Below, one piece after another: positions 45,564-54,941 of a stretch of 64,000 nt of DNA. The DNA lies in NCBI GenBank assembly GCA_003151595.1, contig PLXW01000007.1:68405-132404 (forward strand), given 5' to 3'. The notes under the pieces were generated by a model. It saw nothing but the letters and a program-made list of their open reading frames with translations, was not told the DNA's origin and did no database searches. Positions within the stretch are counted from its first letter, which is position 1, and every line of letters starts with the position of its first letter. The translations under genes and the position numbers were made by a program. The stretch comes from Myxococcales bacterium (GTDB taxonomy: Bacteria; Myxococcota; Polyangia; Polyangiales; Polyangiaceae).

Positions 45564-45680
45564 GGGGAGCTCCTGCGCGATGCGCATTTTCTAGGGCGCG
45601 GCGTGCGCCCCGTTCGACCTCACGATGGTCGAACCGACGCCGTCGCGCATGTCACCCAAACGCGTGTGGTCGACACCGGC

Positions 45681-46874
45681 TCACTGGCTGAACAACCAGT
45701 CGTAGAGCGGTTTTCCCGCGGGGAGTGGCCGATACGTGTCCCAGACGTCGTGACCGAGATTGGGGTCCTGCATGTATCGAAACGACGACGTGCCCGCCTG
45801 CGCGCCGTTCGGAGGCGCCGGATAATCCCCGTTCCCCGCGAGCGCGCGCCACATCGGCTGGTTCCAGTCCTGCGGAAGCGACGTTCCATCCTGCGCCCCC
45901 GACACCGCGAGCACGGGAACGCCGGTGAGCTGCGCGATCTGCGCGGACGTCGGACCGCTGCCGAATCCGTTGAGCTCCATCACCCCCGCGAACGGCATGG
46001 CCGCGGTGAAGAGCTTCCCCGAGGGGCCGTTCACGCGGTTGTACATGAGGATCATGTACCAAGAGCCGATGCCGCCCAACGAGTCGCCGGTGACGTACAC
46101 CTTGGTCGGGTTGACCGAGTACTTCTGAAGGAAGTCCTGCACGAGCCCGGCGACGGCAAAGACGTTGGGCCCCGAGTCGCCGGAGAACGTCGTCCCGGTC
46201 CCCGTGACGCCGGTGTTCGTCCAGCCACCGAAATTTTCCAGAGCGTCGTCGCCGCCACCGCCGTTCGCCGTCTGGTCGGCGTAGGGGAGCAGGATGATGC
46301 ACGGGTAGGCCGTACGCCACGCCGTGTTGTTGTACCAACCGTCCGCGCCGCTCCCCGAGACGAGGTAGAGCGGGTCGCCGTTCTGCCCGTCGTACCAGGC
46401 ATTCCCCTCCGTATCCTCGTGCTCGTGCACCAGGATTGGGTAGGTGAACTTGGGGTCGTAGTTGGCGGGAAGCAGGTAGTCGTAGTGGAACGCCTTGCCC
46501 GAGGGGAGCGTGACTCCGGGCACGCTGATGTCGCCCGCTTGCCAGGTGCCGGGGGTGACGTTCCCTTGCAGCGGCGGTTGGATCGCGTTGCCGGGGCTCG
46601 CGTCGGCGGCGGGGCTGGCGGCGTCGCTCTCGCCGCTTCCCCCGGCGGCATCGTTCGCGTTCGACCGCCCGGCATCGTCGCCGTCCGACGAAGAACCGCC
46701 GGAAGGTGCCGAGACGCAGCCAGCGCCTTCGCAAGAGGATCCGTTTCCCGACGGCCCCCCCGCGTCGCCGGCGCTCTGCGGCGAAGCGTGCGAGCCGGAG
46801 CTCCCCGCGTCGCCAATGGCGCCGTCACACGCCACGAGCAGGAGGACCGTCGCGACGAGCAGGGTTCTTCTCAT
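45681..46874 (-). CDS. Alpha/beta-hydrolase lipoprotein, PHB-depolymerase/esterase-like
   Basis: 397 residues with lipobox LLVACDG and a long Ser/Gly/Asp/Ala linker (to about residue 105). The catalytic domain has the nucleophile elbow TGDSLGGIGSW, the acid in VSGAQDGTSLP and the His in NLGHDVWDTYRP; oxyanion region is LPYADQTAN. The layout fits LpqC/PHB-depolymerase-like esterases acting on polymers or feruloyl-type esters outside the cell. It is the last gene of the five-gene operon 52451-45681, 36 bases after the cytochrome-malectin gene. Confidence 0.85.
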   Translation of the reverse strand: MRRTLLVATVLLLVACDGAIGDAGSSGSHASPQSAGDAGGPSGNGSSCEGAGCVSAPSGGSSSDGDDAGRSNANDAAGGSGESDAASPAADASPGNAIQPPLQGNVTPGTWQAGDISVPGVTLPSGKAFHYDYLLPANYDPKFTYPILVHEHEDTEGNAWYDGQNGDPLYLVSGSGADGWYNNTAWRTAYPCIILLPYADQTANGGGGDDALENFGGWTNTGVTGTGTTFSGDSGPNVFAVAGLVQDFLQKYSVNPTKVYVTGDSLGGIGSWYMILMYNRVNGPSGKLFTAAMPFAGVMELNGFGSGPTSAQIAQLTGVPVLAVSGAQDGTSLPQDWNQPMWRALAGNGDYPAPPNGAQAGTSSFRYMQDPNLGHDVWDTYRPLPAGKPLYDWLFSQ

Positions 46875-46910
46875 GATTGGACAATCCGGTTCGGGTGACT
46901 GCAGTGAGAC

Positions 46911-47942
46911 CTAGATCCCGCCGTCGATCGCTACGGCCCCCTTCACGATCTGGATGGCATCGACCTTCGGGCTCTGAATCGTCCCCGGCGTGAACGCGAG
47001 TTGAATCACGCCGCCGGTGACGACGACCGTGAACGACTCGTCGACCGCCGTGTTCATCGCGCCGGCCGCGGCGTAGATGTCGAAGTTCGTCTCGACCGCG
47101 GCACCGTTGATCGCGATGTCGAACAGCCGCATCGCCGGGCCGGTCACGTACTGCTCCGCGAACTTGAGCGTCACCGTGTACGTCCCGTTCGGAACGGTGA
47201 ACTGGTAGCTGAAGTCCGGATCTCCGTAGCGCTGTCCGTTGTAGAGGGCAGGCGTGTCGCTTCCGGTGATGGTGGTCGACGGGACTTGCACGATCGGCGT
47301 TCCACCCGTGAAGTCGGTGTCGGCGGCCCAGACGTTCCCTTGGGTGTCGGTCACCGCGGTCGTCTGTCCGGCAGCGATACGGAGTGGTGAAAACGGGGGC
47401 CCGGCGTCCGGGATGCCGGCGTCGACCGCGATGACTCCGGCGTCGTCGCCGGACGTCGCTCCCGCCCTCGCTTCGGACGTGACCCACGTGAGCACGCACT
47501 GGATGGTGGCGTCGTCGAGCCCTGTGGCCGACGGCATCCGCGCACCGAACGGGGGAGGCGCGAGGAGCTTTCGGTAAACGGCGCTATTCGCCGGTGTGTT
47601 GGGATCGATGAGCAACGCGTTCGCTTCCACCGCCAAGACGCCAATCAAACGCGACGCCACGTTCGGCGACGCGAGGTCGAGCGCCTCGGCCTTGGTCGTG
47701 CCGTCGTGGCACCCGGCGGTGCCGCAGCTCTGAATGAACAGCGTCGGAATGTCGGGGCAGGCATTGAGCGGCGCCGAGTCCGCGGCGCCGGCTTCGATCG
47801 CACCCGGTTCGCTCTGTGCGATGCCTCCGTCCGGGTCGAACGCTGCTCGGTCGAGAAGACTTCCAGCGCACCCCGCGCCGGCGAGCAACGCCGTCGCGAA
47901 GAGAAACGAGCCGAGACGAAGGGTGTTTGCGAGGAGGGTCAT
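46911..47942 (-). CDS. Lipoprotein with CX4CH cytochrome-like motif and malectin domain
   Basis: 343 residues with lipobox GAGCAG. Residues about 55-155 look like a c-type cytochrome domain: SCGTAGCHDGT, MPSATGLDDATIQCVLTWV. The heme-binding motif is C-G-T-A-G-C-H, four residues between the Cys instead of two. Residues about 190-340 form a malectin-type carbohydrate-binding domain (AAGQTTAVTDTQGNVWAADT, YTVTLKFAEQYV, FDIAINGAAVETNFDIYA). It joins electron transfer to glycan or polymer binding at the cell surface. It starts 9 bases after the barrel gene. Confidence 0.82.
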   Translation of the reverse strand: MTLLANTLRLGSFLFATALLAGAGCAGSLLDRAAFDPDGGIAQSEPGAIEAGAADSAPLNACPDIPTLFIQSCGTAGCHDGTTKAEALDLASPNVASRLIGVLAVEANALLIDPNTPANSAVYRKLLAPPPFGARMPSATGLDDATIQCVLTWVTSEARAGATSGDDAGVIAVDAGIPDAGPPFSPLRIAAGQTTAVTDTQGNVWAADTDFTGGTPIVQVPSTTITGSDTPALYNGQRYGDPDFSYQFTVPNGTYTVTLKFAEQYVTGPAMRLFDIAINGAAVETNFDIYAAAGAMNTAVDESFTVVVTGGVIQLAFTPGTIQSPKVDAIQIVKGAVAIDGGI

Positions 47943-47951
47943 ACTTTTCTC

Positions 47952-49337
47952 TCACATCACGTACGAGAGCCCGGCGAGGATCCGGGTCTGTTGATCGAGC
48001 GCTCCGCCGGCCACGTCGGCGTCGCCGGGGACGGGGTTGAAGGCGTAGAAGACGCGCGTGTACGACGCGCCGAGCGACAGCTCGAAGCTCTTCGCCAGCG
48101 ACCATGACGCCCCGAGGTGCGCCTCGACTCCGCCCGCGGTCTTCCGAGGAAAGAGCTGGCTCGTGTACCCGGTGCTCAGCAGATCGAGGTAGCTCCCGCC
48201 GCCCGCGAACGAGAGCGCGGCGAGCGTCGGGACCGTGAAGCGCAGATCGCCCCCGGCGCGCACGAAGCGATAGGCAACGCTCGGAAGCGCCGACGCCGCG
48301 CTCGTCGCGCTCTGGTCGAATTCGAAATCGTCACCGCCGTACCCCACTGACAGGTTCGCCAGGAGATCCCGAGTGAGCGCGATGCGCTCCGTCACGCCGA
48401 CGTCAAACGCCTTCCACGCCGCGCCTACGCGTGCGCCCGTCGAGTCCGCCGACGAGAACGCGAACGCCTGCGAGTAACTGCCGACGATGCCGAGATCTCG
48501 AATGAACGGCGTCTGCGTCGAGCCCAGCGGATAGATCGCGGCCCTGAGCGACGCCATCGGCGCCGCGCCGAGATCGTACGGACGCAGCGACGGTGTGACG
48601 CGATCGACGTACGAGAAGTGGCGCATCCCCACGCCGATGCCGGCTTGCAACGAGAGCAGAGATCGATCGCGGACCGCCGCGCGCTTCGTGATCGCCTCGT
48701 CGCGTGTCTCCACGGGCACCGGCAGCTGCGGCGATGGCTCGGCCGGTGCCGGCTTCACCGTCGCGGGGACGAGCACCACCGCGGGAGGCGCTGCTGGCTG
48801 CGCGACCGGCGCGGCGATCGGTGCCGGCGCGGGGGCGACGGCATCGGCGTGCAAGGGCGTCACCGCCAGGATCGCGCGGCTCTGATCGGCGACCTTCGCC
48901 GAGAGCGGGAGCGTCAGCTCGCTCTCGATCGCGCTCCCGCCCGGTCGCGTATCGATGCGCCACACGTGAATACGCGTCGCCTTCGGCGTCCGCTGAAGAT
49001 CCACGAGTAGCGCGCCGTCGACGTCGGCCTCTCCCGCGGCCGCGTGCGCGCAGGCGATGAGCCGCGTATCGCGCGCAGCGTCGTTCGCCGCGCGATGGAG
49101 CGGGAGCACCCCTCGCGCGCGTAGTGCGTTTCGAAACGTCACCTCTTCCTCGACCGTGTCGGGCGCGTTCAGGAAGTCCTCGAGCCAGCTCGCGATCGGC
49201 CCCGCGCCCGGCCCTTCCACCACGACAACCTCGGACGCGCGCTTGTTCGCTGCCTCGGCGCCGCCGGTCCAGAGCGAGACGCCGAGCGCGAGCAGCGCCG
49301 CGTCACGAAGCTTCAAAGTGGCCGACCATCGCCTCAT
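47952..49337 (-). CDS. Putative outer-membrane protein with periplasmic N-terminal domain
   Basis: 461 residues. Signal peptide ending GGAEA; a periplasmic alpha/beta domain to about residue 160 (VDGALLVDLQRTPKATRIHV); a Pro/Ala linker (170-215); then a C-terminal half of amphipathic strands (LSLQAGIGVGMRHFSYV, GSYSQAFAFSSADS, LSLGASYTRVFYAF, RILAGLSYVM) like a beta barrel. It may form the pore or anchor for the secreted redox proteins around it. It begins 25 bases after the DUF1552 gene. Confidence 0.75.
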   Translation of the reverse strand: MRRWSATLKLRDAALLALGVSLWTGGAEAANKRASEVVVVEGPGAGPIASWLEDFLNAPDTVEEEVTFRNALRARGVLPLHRAANDAARDTRLIACAHAAAGEADVDGALLVDLQRTPKATRIHVWRIDTRPGGSAIESELTLPLSAKVADQSRAILAVTPLHADAVAPAPAPIAAPVAQPAAPPAVVLVPATVKPAPAEPSPQLPVPVETRDEAITKRAAVRDRSLLSLQAGIGVGMRHFSYVDRVTPSLRPYDLGAAPMASLRAAIYPLGSTQTPFIRDLGIVGSYSQAFAFSSADSTGARVGAAWKAFDVGVTERIALTRDLLANLSVGYGGDDFEFDQSATSAASALPSVAYRFVRAGGDLRFTVPTLAALSFAGGGSYLDLLSTGYTSQLFPRKTAGGVEAHLGASWSLAKSFELSLGASYTRVFYAFNPVPGDADVAGGALDQQTRILAGLSYVM

Positions 49338-49362
49338 ACGCGCCTCCTTTCACCCGCGTGCA

Positions 49363-50763
49363 TCAGATCGAGAGGAGATTGCTGCTCCCCTGGAAGCTCG
49401 ACATGCCGAGCTTGAGGAACGTGTTGAACGTGTAGAAGAGGTCCTTCATGTCGGCCCCGGCGAGGTCGAAGCAGTTGCCCGGGTGCATGACGTTCTTCCC
49501 TCCGCCGACGATCATCGGAGTCCCCTCGGGGTTCGCCGTGTGCTGCCCGTCGGTCACGTTGAACCCGGCGAGCATGATCGTGTTGTCGAGGATCGGGCTG
49601 CCGCTGGGGTCGGTCGCCTGCTTGAGCGCGTCGAGGAGGTAGAAGAACAGCGACAGGTAATTGCGATCGCGGCTGATGCACTTCTCGTCGCCGTTCGAGT
49701 TCTGCCCGTAGTGCGAGATGCCGATGTGGAGCTGACCTGTGAGATCGGCGTTGTTGTAGAGGAGATTGCTCGGGCACGGATTGTTCTGCCGCCCGCACGT
49801 CTCGCCGTCGTACGTGAAGCTCACCGAGCGAACGAGGTCGCACTTGAACGCGAGCGTCACCATGTCGAAGAACGCCTGCACGCGCTGGTCGTAGACGCTG
49901 CTGAGCGCTCCATCGAGATCGACGTTGTTGACCGCGGCCGCGGGCGAAGTGCCGGGCATGCAGCCGCTCGCGCCCGACGCGGGCGTGAACATCTTCGTCT
50001 CCAGGTTGCGAATGCTCGTGAAGTAGTCGTCGAGCTTCTGGTTGTCGGTCTTGCCGAGCTTCGACTGCAGGTCCTTGATGTCGGCCAGCGACGAATCGAG
50101 GATGCTGTGATTGCGCGACGCCGCCAGAACCGGCGCGCTCGGCGCGGACACCAGCCCGGCGAACATCGCGTTGAAGAGCTCTACCGGGTTCTTGTGCGGC
50201 TCGTTCGGCTGGCCGTTGTTGAACGACACGTAGTCGGCGTAGTTGAACGTGATCCCGTCCGGGTTCGAGTCGTTGCACCCGCCGCTCAAGACCAGGTTCG
50301 GTTTCTTCGCGTTGTTGGCCACCAGCTGATCGAACGAGCTCCCGGGCACCGTGCACTGGCTCGAGCTCACGTCCGTGAACGGCGCCTGGGTGAGCCACGT
50401 CGTGATGGCCGACACGTGACCGCCGCCGTCCGGCACCTGGCTCGCGGCCTGATCGCGCGCCCTGCACGAGGGATGCATGAGCACGGAGAAATTCGCCACT
50501 TCGCTGGTGAACGGCGCGAACACCGAACGCGACGAGAAGCTCGACGCGCTCAACGGCCCGGTCTTGAGGCCTTGCGGGTACCAGACGGCGTCGCCCTGAA
50601 CGTTGTAGGTGCCGTTCGGCATGTAGAGCGACACGAAGCGCAGCGGGTCGCTCGCGCCGCTGGCCAGCGCCTTCCGCGTGAACAGCGACTCGAGCATCGG
50701 CAACGCGAAGATCGCCCCCGCGCCGGTGAGTAGGTGCCGGCGATTGATTTTCCAGTTGCTCAC
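49363..50763 (-). CDS. DUF1552 protein with Tat signal
   Basis: 466 residues from GTG 50763, overlapping the DUF1592 gene stop as GTGA. The start NWKINRRHLLTGAGAIFALP is a twin-arginine signal. The body has the DUF1552 features: LRFVSLYMPNG, a GGHVSAITTWLTQAP segment, LDDYFTSIRNLE, SFTYDGETCGR and HIGISHYGQN, with metal-like His positions. DUF1552 proteins resemble sulfatase/phosphatase-fold proteins; none has a known reaction. It is always paired with DUF1592-type proteins, as here. Confidence 0.9.
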   Translation of the reverse strand: MSNWKINRRHLLTGAGAIFALPMLESLFTRKALASGASDPLRFVSLYMPNGTYNVQGDAVWYPQGLKTGPLSASSFSSRSVFAPFTSEVANFSVLMHPSCRARDQAASQVPDGGGHVSAITTWLTQAPFTDVSSSQCTVPGSSFDQLVANNAKKPNLVLSGGCNDSNPDGITFNYADYVSFNNGQPNEPHKNPVELFNAMFAGLVSAPSAPVLAASRNHSILDSSLADIKDLQSKLGKTDNQKLDDYFTSIRNLETKMFTPASGASGCMPGTSPAAAVNNVDLDGALSSVYDQRVQAFFDMVTLAFKCDLVRSVSFTYDGETCGRQNNPCPSNLLYNNADLTGQLHIGISHYGQNSNGDEKCISRDRNYLSLFFYLLDALKQATDPSGSPILDNTIMLAGFNVTDGQHTANPEGTPMIVGGGKNVMHPGNCFDLAGADMKDLFYTFNTFLKLGMSSFQGSSNLLSI

Positions 50764-52451
50764 GGGGCCTCTCCTGTCTGCATGAGAAATTGCCGGCTCC
50801 CGGCGATCATCTTGATGGTGTCGGAGAACGATCCGGTGGGCGTGACGCTGGCGACTCCGATCGCCCTCACGACACAAATGTCGTCGGTCGACGTGAGGGC
50901 CCGGGTCAGCGTGTACGCCATGAGCTGCTGAGCGAGGCACGCGCGCGTGCCGTCGTCGGCCGCGAGGTCCGCGTACATTCCCGTCCCGTTCGTGAACGTC
51001 TTGGTGCTCGGCGGAGGGAGAGTCCCCGTCGCGTCGATCGTCCCCGTGAGCGACGGGTACGTGGTTCGCCAGTGACCGAACGGGTCGTAGTTCTCGAGCC
51101 CCAGCCCCAGCGTGTCCATCACGGCGTGGCAACCAGCGCACGCGGGATTGCTCGTGTGATCGGCGAGCGCCTGGCGCGGCGATTCACCAGAAGTGGACGG
51201 GTTGTTGAACGTCTCGTTGGTGTTCTGGGGAGGAGGCGACGGCGGCGTGCAGGTGATCTTCTGCGCGAGCCAGTGCCCGCGATGAACCGGATGCGTGTAG
51301 GCCACGTCGCCTGCCGTCGCCGTGAGAACTCCCGGCGTCGTCACGAGGCCGGTGCGATCGCTGGGAAGCGCGACTTGCACGTAGGCCGTCGGGTCGGAGC
51401 CCGTGAACGGGATCCCGTAATAGCTCGCCATGGTCTGATCGACGAAGGCGTAGTCGCCGGTCAGCACGTTCAGGAAGCTCTTGTCGTTCACGACGAGGTC
51501 CTGAAGAAACGCGTCGACCTCGCCGACCATCGACGAGCGCACGCCGTCGTCGAGCCCCACGAGCGCGCCGTTGGGGTCGGCCAGCGTATTCAGCGCCGCC
51601 CAGTCGTTGCGGAGCGTCTTGAGCATGCTGCCGACCTTCGGGTCTTTGAGCATTCGAGTGACCTGGGCTTCCAGGGTGCTCGGGTCGCTGAGCTGGCCGG
51701 CGTGCGCGAGCGTGAAGAGCTGGTCGTCGGGCATCGTCTGCCAGAGCGCGTAGGAGAGGCGCGAAGCGATCGCGTAGTCGTCGATCGCGAACGGGGCTCC
51801 TTGCACCTGCGATTGCGCGCCGGCCGCGTACACGAAGATGAACTTCGGGTTCATCAAGACGGCGTTGATGACGTCCTGGATTCCGGTGTCGAAGTCGGTA
51901 TTCGCGTTGAACACGCCCATGAGCGTCGCCAGCTCGTCGCTCGTGGTCGGCCTCCGGTACGCGCGTGTGGCGAAGCTCGTGATGATCGATTGCGCGCACG
52001 CCGCAGACGGCGTGCAGGTGACGAGCTGCGCGTACGCCCCCCCCGCCGTCGCCTTCGACGCGATCACTTCCTTCGCGAGCGCCTCGCCGGCGGTGTAGTA
52101 GGCGCCGATCAGGTCGTCCGAGAGGATGAGCGCATTGGAGTCGTTCTCGAACCCCGACGCGCCGGCCGGGCTCGGGTCGAACGCGGTCGCCGGTGTGCTC
52201 GTCGTGTGGAGCAGATCGCGGACCGTGTTGTCGTACTCGTCGTTCGTGAGCCGATGAATCGCGATGTGGCCGGGCGCATACGAGGTGCCGCAGGCCGAAG
52301 CCGTCACGGTAGTTCCGGCTCCGGTCGTGGTGCCGCCACCGCCGACGACGCCGTGCCCTTTGGTGATCGCGTTTCCTTCGTCCCCGATCTTGCCGACGCA
52401 CGCTGCAGTCGCGAGTGCGCCGAAGAGGATCAGGCTGTAGATGCGCCGCAT
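50760..52451 (-). CDS. DUF1592/DUF1588/DUF1595/DUF1585 heme protein
   Basis: 563 residues from ATG 52451 (GGAGG upstream), with lipobox TAACVG. DUF1595/1592 region: HIAIHRLTNDEYDNTVRDLL, FATRAYRRPTTSDE, SRLSYALWQTMPDDQL, RNDWAALNTLADP. DUF1588: PVHRGHWLAQKITC and ACAGCHAVMDTLGLGLENYD, which has a standard CxxCH heme site. DUF1585: ACLAQQLMAYTLTRALTSTD. It is probably an exported c-type cytochrome-like oxidoreductase coupled with DUF1552, and the first gene of the operon. The reaction is unknown. Confidence 0.93.
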   Translation of the reverse strand: MRRIYSLILFGALATAACVGKIGDEGNAITKGHGVVGGGGTTTGAGTTVTASACGTSYAPGHIAIHRLTNDEYDNTVRDLLHTTSTPATAFDPSPAGASGFENDSNALILSDDLIGAYYTAGEALAKEVIASKATAGGAYAQLVTCTPSAACAQSIITSFATRAYRRPTTSDELATLMGVFNANTDFDTGIQDVINAVLMNPKFIFVYAAGAQSQVQGAPFAIDDYAIASRLSYALWQTMPDDQLFTLAHAGQLSDPSTLEAQVTRMLKDPKVGSMLKTLRNDWAALNTLADPNGALVGLDDGVRSSMVGEVDAFLQDLVVNDKSFLNVLTGDYAFVDQTMASYYGIPFTGSDPTAYVQVALPSDRTGLVTTPGVLTATAGDVAYTHPVHRGHWLAQKITCTPPSPPPQNTNETFNNPSTSGESPRQALADHTSNPACAGCHAVMDTLGLGLENYDPFGHWRTTYPSLTGTIDATGTLPPPSTKTFTNGTGMYADLAADDGTRACLAQQLMAYTLTRALTSTDDICVVRAIGVASVTPTGSFSDTIKMIAGSRQFLMQTGEAP

Positions 52452-52596
52452 GTTCGCCTCCGTCGCGAACACACTCCGCAAGACGCATTCCACGACGCGC
52501 GCCTTCCACGCATCGCGAATCCGGCGAATTTTCCGCGGGGCCGCGATGATCCAGGCGCCCGCGATTGAACATGTTGTAAAGGCGCGTTGGTCAACC

Positions 52597-52612
52597 TGTG
52601 CGGAGTCGCACA
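52597..52612. promoter_or_regulatory. 6-bp inverted repeat in the divergent promoter region
   Basis: TGTGCG and CGCACA flank GAGT; a second short palindrome, GTTGGTCAAC, is at 52586-52595. Both lie in the 213-base gap between the DUF1592 operon and the LamG-like lipoprotein, 53-80 bases before the latter. They could be an operator or an RNA hairpin. Confidence 0.25.
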
Positions 52613-52664
52613 ACTTGACGAGCGAAGCGGCCGACGCGCGGATCGCGGTGCTAGGATCGCATGT

Positions 52665-53555
52665 GTGAAGCGCGGGTTGCTCGTGGGCGCATTGGTGTGC
52701 CCTTTCACGATCTCGATCGCAGGGTGCTACTGGCTGGCGTCCTACGAGGATCTCACGAGCGGTCTCGGCGACGCGGGCTCCGACGGCAACGTCGTGGGGC
52801 CCGCACCGGGCGCGAACGACGGCGCGATCGTCGAGGACGCGTCGGGGCCGCAGCCGTTCTGTCCGCCCGATGCCGGTCCGCTCACGTACTGCATGGACTT
52901 CGACGGCGTCGACGCCGACGCGATTGGCCTCGGCTCCTATCTCGCTGACGCAGCCATCGTCACCGGGACGGCGGTCTCACCGCCGAGCTCACTGGCGGTG
53001 AATCTGACGGGAGACCAGAGCAGCGGTTCCTACGGGGTGTCGTTCCCGTTTCAACCCGTGAAGTCGCGGCTCGAGTTTCAGATGCTGACGGCGGCGGCGG
53101 GCCAGTGGGTCACGACGTCGAACATCGCGCTCATCCAAGACTCGCCTCACACGGCGCAGCTGCTCAACGTCGTGGTGTCCCCGGGAGGTTTGTTCCAGGT
53201 TCAGGAATACATTCAGCTCAGTGACGGAGGAATCGAGCAAGGGAGCGCACCCGCGGTCCCGCTCGAGGGAGGTGCAGCGATCGGCACGTGGCACCACGTC
53301 GTCCTCACTCTCACGGTCGACAAGGCCAATCAGCAGTACACCTACGGCTTGACGGTGGACGACCAGGTCTTGGAGGATGCGACGCCGCTCGAGTTCGAGT
53401 GGGTGCCCGGTAATGCGCGATTGGAAATCGGCGTCACCTACGGTGGTGGAAGCGGGCCGCAGTTCTTCTTCGACAACGTGCGCGCCGACTTCACGCTCCC
53501 CCCTTCGGGCACGCAGCTGAGAAAACCTGACCCCCATGATCCCCGCGCGCGTTGA
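52665..53555 (+). CDS. LamG-like secreted lipoprotein
   Basis: 296 residues from GTG 52665 (TAGGA upstream), lipobox SIAGCYW followed by LASYEDLTSG, a mature N-terminus seen often in myxobacterial lipoproteins. From about residue 65 the protein is a jelly-roll: YCMDFDGVDADAIG, SLAVNLTGDQSSGSYG, GTWHHVVLTLTVDKANQQYT and FFFDNVRADF, typical of concanavalin/LamG sandwiches that bind glycans. It overlaps the downstream regulator by 20 bases. Confidence 0.78.
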   Translation: MKRGLLVGALVCPFTISIAGCYWLASYEDLTSGLGDAGSDGNVVGPAPGANDGAIVEDASGPQPFCPPDAGPLTYCMDFDGVDADAIGLGSYLADAAIVTGTAVSPPSSLAVNLTGDQSSGSYGVSFPFQPVKSRLEFQMLTAAAGQWVTTSNIALIQDSPHTAQLLNVVVSPGGLFQVQEYIQLSDGGIEQGSAPAVPLEGGAAIGTWHHVVLTLTVDKANQQYTYGLTVDDQVLEDATPLEFEWVPGNARLEIGVTYGGGSGPQFFFDNVRADFTLPPSGTQLRKPDPHDPRAR

Positions 53556-54915
53556 GACCCCCGAGCTGAAGCTCGTCGTGGTGAGCCAGGCCGCGTTCGC
53601 CGGCTATGCGCTCCCCGCGCGCGGAACGATCGTGCTCGGACGATCCGAGAAGAGCGATCTGCGCATCGACGATCCGTCGATCACGCGGCGCCACGCGAAG
53701 CTTCATCTGGGGGAGCGCATCGAGATCGAAGACCTGGGGAGCGTCAACGGGACGCGCGTTCGCAACCAGCGCCTCGAGCCCGGGAAGCGCGTGCCCGTGT
53801 TCCGCGGCGAAGCCTTCCGTCTGGGCGCCGCGCTCCTCGTGATTCACGCCGTCGACGAAGCGCCGCCGCCGAGCGCGCGAACGACCGAAGAGGTGGCGAC
53901 TCGGCGCGACGACGCGACGGGCACCGGCCATGCGCCGCCCGAGCGGGCACGCGCGCGCATCGTGCACGACCCGGCGATGCGCGAGCTGTACGCGATGGTC
54001 GATCGCTTCGCCGCGGGGAACATCAACGTGCTCGTCACCGGCGAGACGGGCGTGGGCAAGGAGCTCATCGCCGAGCGCCTTCACGAGCGATCGCGCCGGC
54101 GCACCAAGCCTTTCCTGCGACTCAACTGCGCCGCCGTCGCCGAGTCGCTCCTCGAGGCGGAGCTCTTCGGCTACGAGCGCGGCGCGTTCACCGGCGCGGC
54201 GCAGGCCAAGCCCGGTCTGCTCGAGGTCGTGAACGGAGGGACGTTTCTGCTCGACGAAGTGGGCGAGATGCCGCTCGCGCTTCAAGCGAAGATGCTGCGG
54301 GCGCTCGAGTCGCAACAAGTGATGAGAGTCGGCGCGCTCTCGCCGCGCACGATCGACGTGCGCTTCGTCGCCGCGACCAATCGCAACCTCGAAGACCAGG
54401 TCCGCCTCGGTCGCTTCCGCGAAGATCTGTACTTCCGATTGAACGGCGCGCTCGTCGTCGTGCCTCCGCTGCGCGAACGGGTGAGCGAGATCGAGCCGCT
54501 CGCCGTCGAGTTCATTCGCGCGACGTGCGAGGACCTTGGACGACGCCCTGCGCCCACGCTGCGACCCGAGTCGCTTCTCATGCTCCAGAGCTACGCGTGG
54601 CCGGGCAACGTGCGTGAGCTGAAGAACTTCATCGAGCGCGCGGTCCTCGTCGCTCCCGGCGCGGAGCTCTCGCCCGAGCACTTCCCGGTGCAACGAATGG
54701 CGTCGACGCTCCCGCTTCATCACGTCGGCCGCGAAGCGCGAGAGACGGTGCCCGTGCCCGCGGAGAGCGGAGACGCGGAGCGGGATCGGGTGCTCGCCGC
54801 GCTCGCCGAGTGCGGAGGCAATCAGTCGCGCGCCGCGAAGGCGCTCGGCATCTCGCGAACGACGCTCGTGACGCGCCTCAACGACTACGGCGTGCCGCGC
54901 CCGCGGAAGCCCTGA
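53536..54915 (+). CDS. FHA-domain sigma-54-dependent activator
   Basis: 459 residues. N-terminal FHA domain (about 12-105: VLGRSEKSDLRIDDPSITRR, GSVNGTRVRN) that binds phosphothreonine; AAA+ domain with Walker A GETGVGKE (169-176), intact GAFTGA (216-221) and LLDEVGEMP; Fis-type HTH at the end (GNQSRAAKALGISRTTLVTRL). All sigma-54 contact residues are present. The Ser/Thr kinase gene follows 26 bases later, so the kinase probably signals to the FHA domain. Targets unknown; the DUF1592 operon and the lipoprotein just upstream are candidates. Confidence 0.95.
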   Translation: MIPARVETPELKLVVVSQAAFAGYALPARGTIVLGRSEKSDLRIDDPSITRRHAKLHLGERIEIEDLGSVNGTRVRNQRLEPGKRVPVFRGEAFRLGAALLVIHAVDEAPPPSARTTEEVATRRDDATGTGHAPPERARARIVHDPAMRELYAMVDRFAAGNINVLVTGETGVGKELIAERLHERSRRRTKPFLRLNCAAVAESLLEAELFGYERGAFTGAAQAKPGLLEVVNGGTFLLDEVGEMPLALQAKMLRALESQQVMRVGALSPRTIDVRFVAATNRNLEDQVRLGRFREDLYFRLNGALVVVPPLRERVSEIEPLAVEFIRATCEDLGRRPAPTLRPESLLMLQSYAWPGNVRELKNFIERAVLVAPGAELSPEHFPVQRMASTLPLHHVGREARETVPVPAESGDAERDRVLAALAECGGNQSRAAKALGISRTTLVTRLNDYGVPRPRKP

Positions 54916-54941
54916 CCAGTCAAATCGGCTAGACTCGAAGC

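Noticed and set aside
42687..46898. A 1403-codon open frame on the plus strand
   Set aside because: It runs out of frame and antisense across four genes with signal peptides and catalytic motifs. Arg/His/Asp-rich composition is typical of shadow frames in GC-rich DNA.
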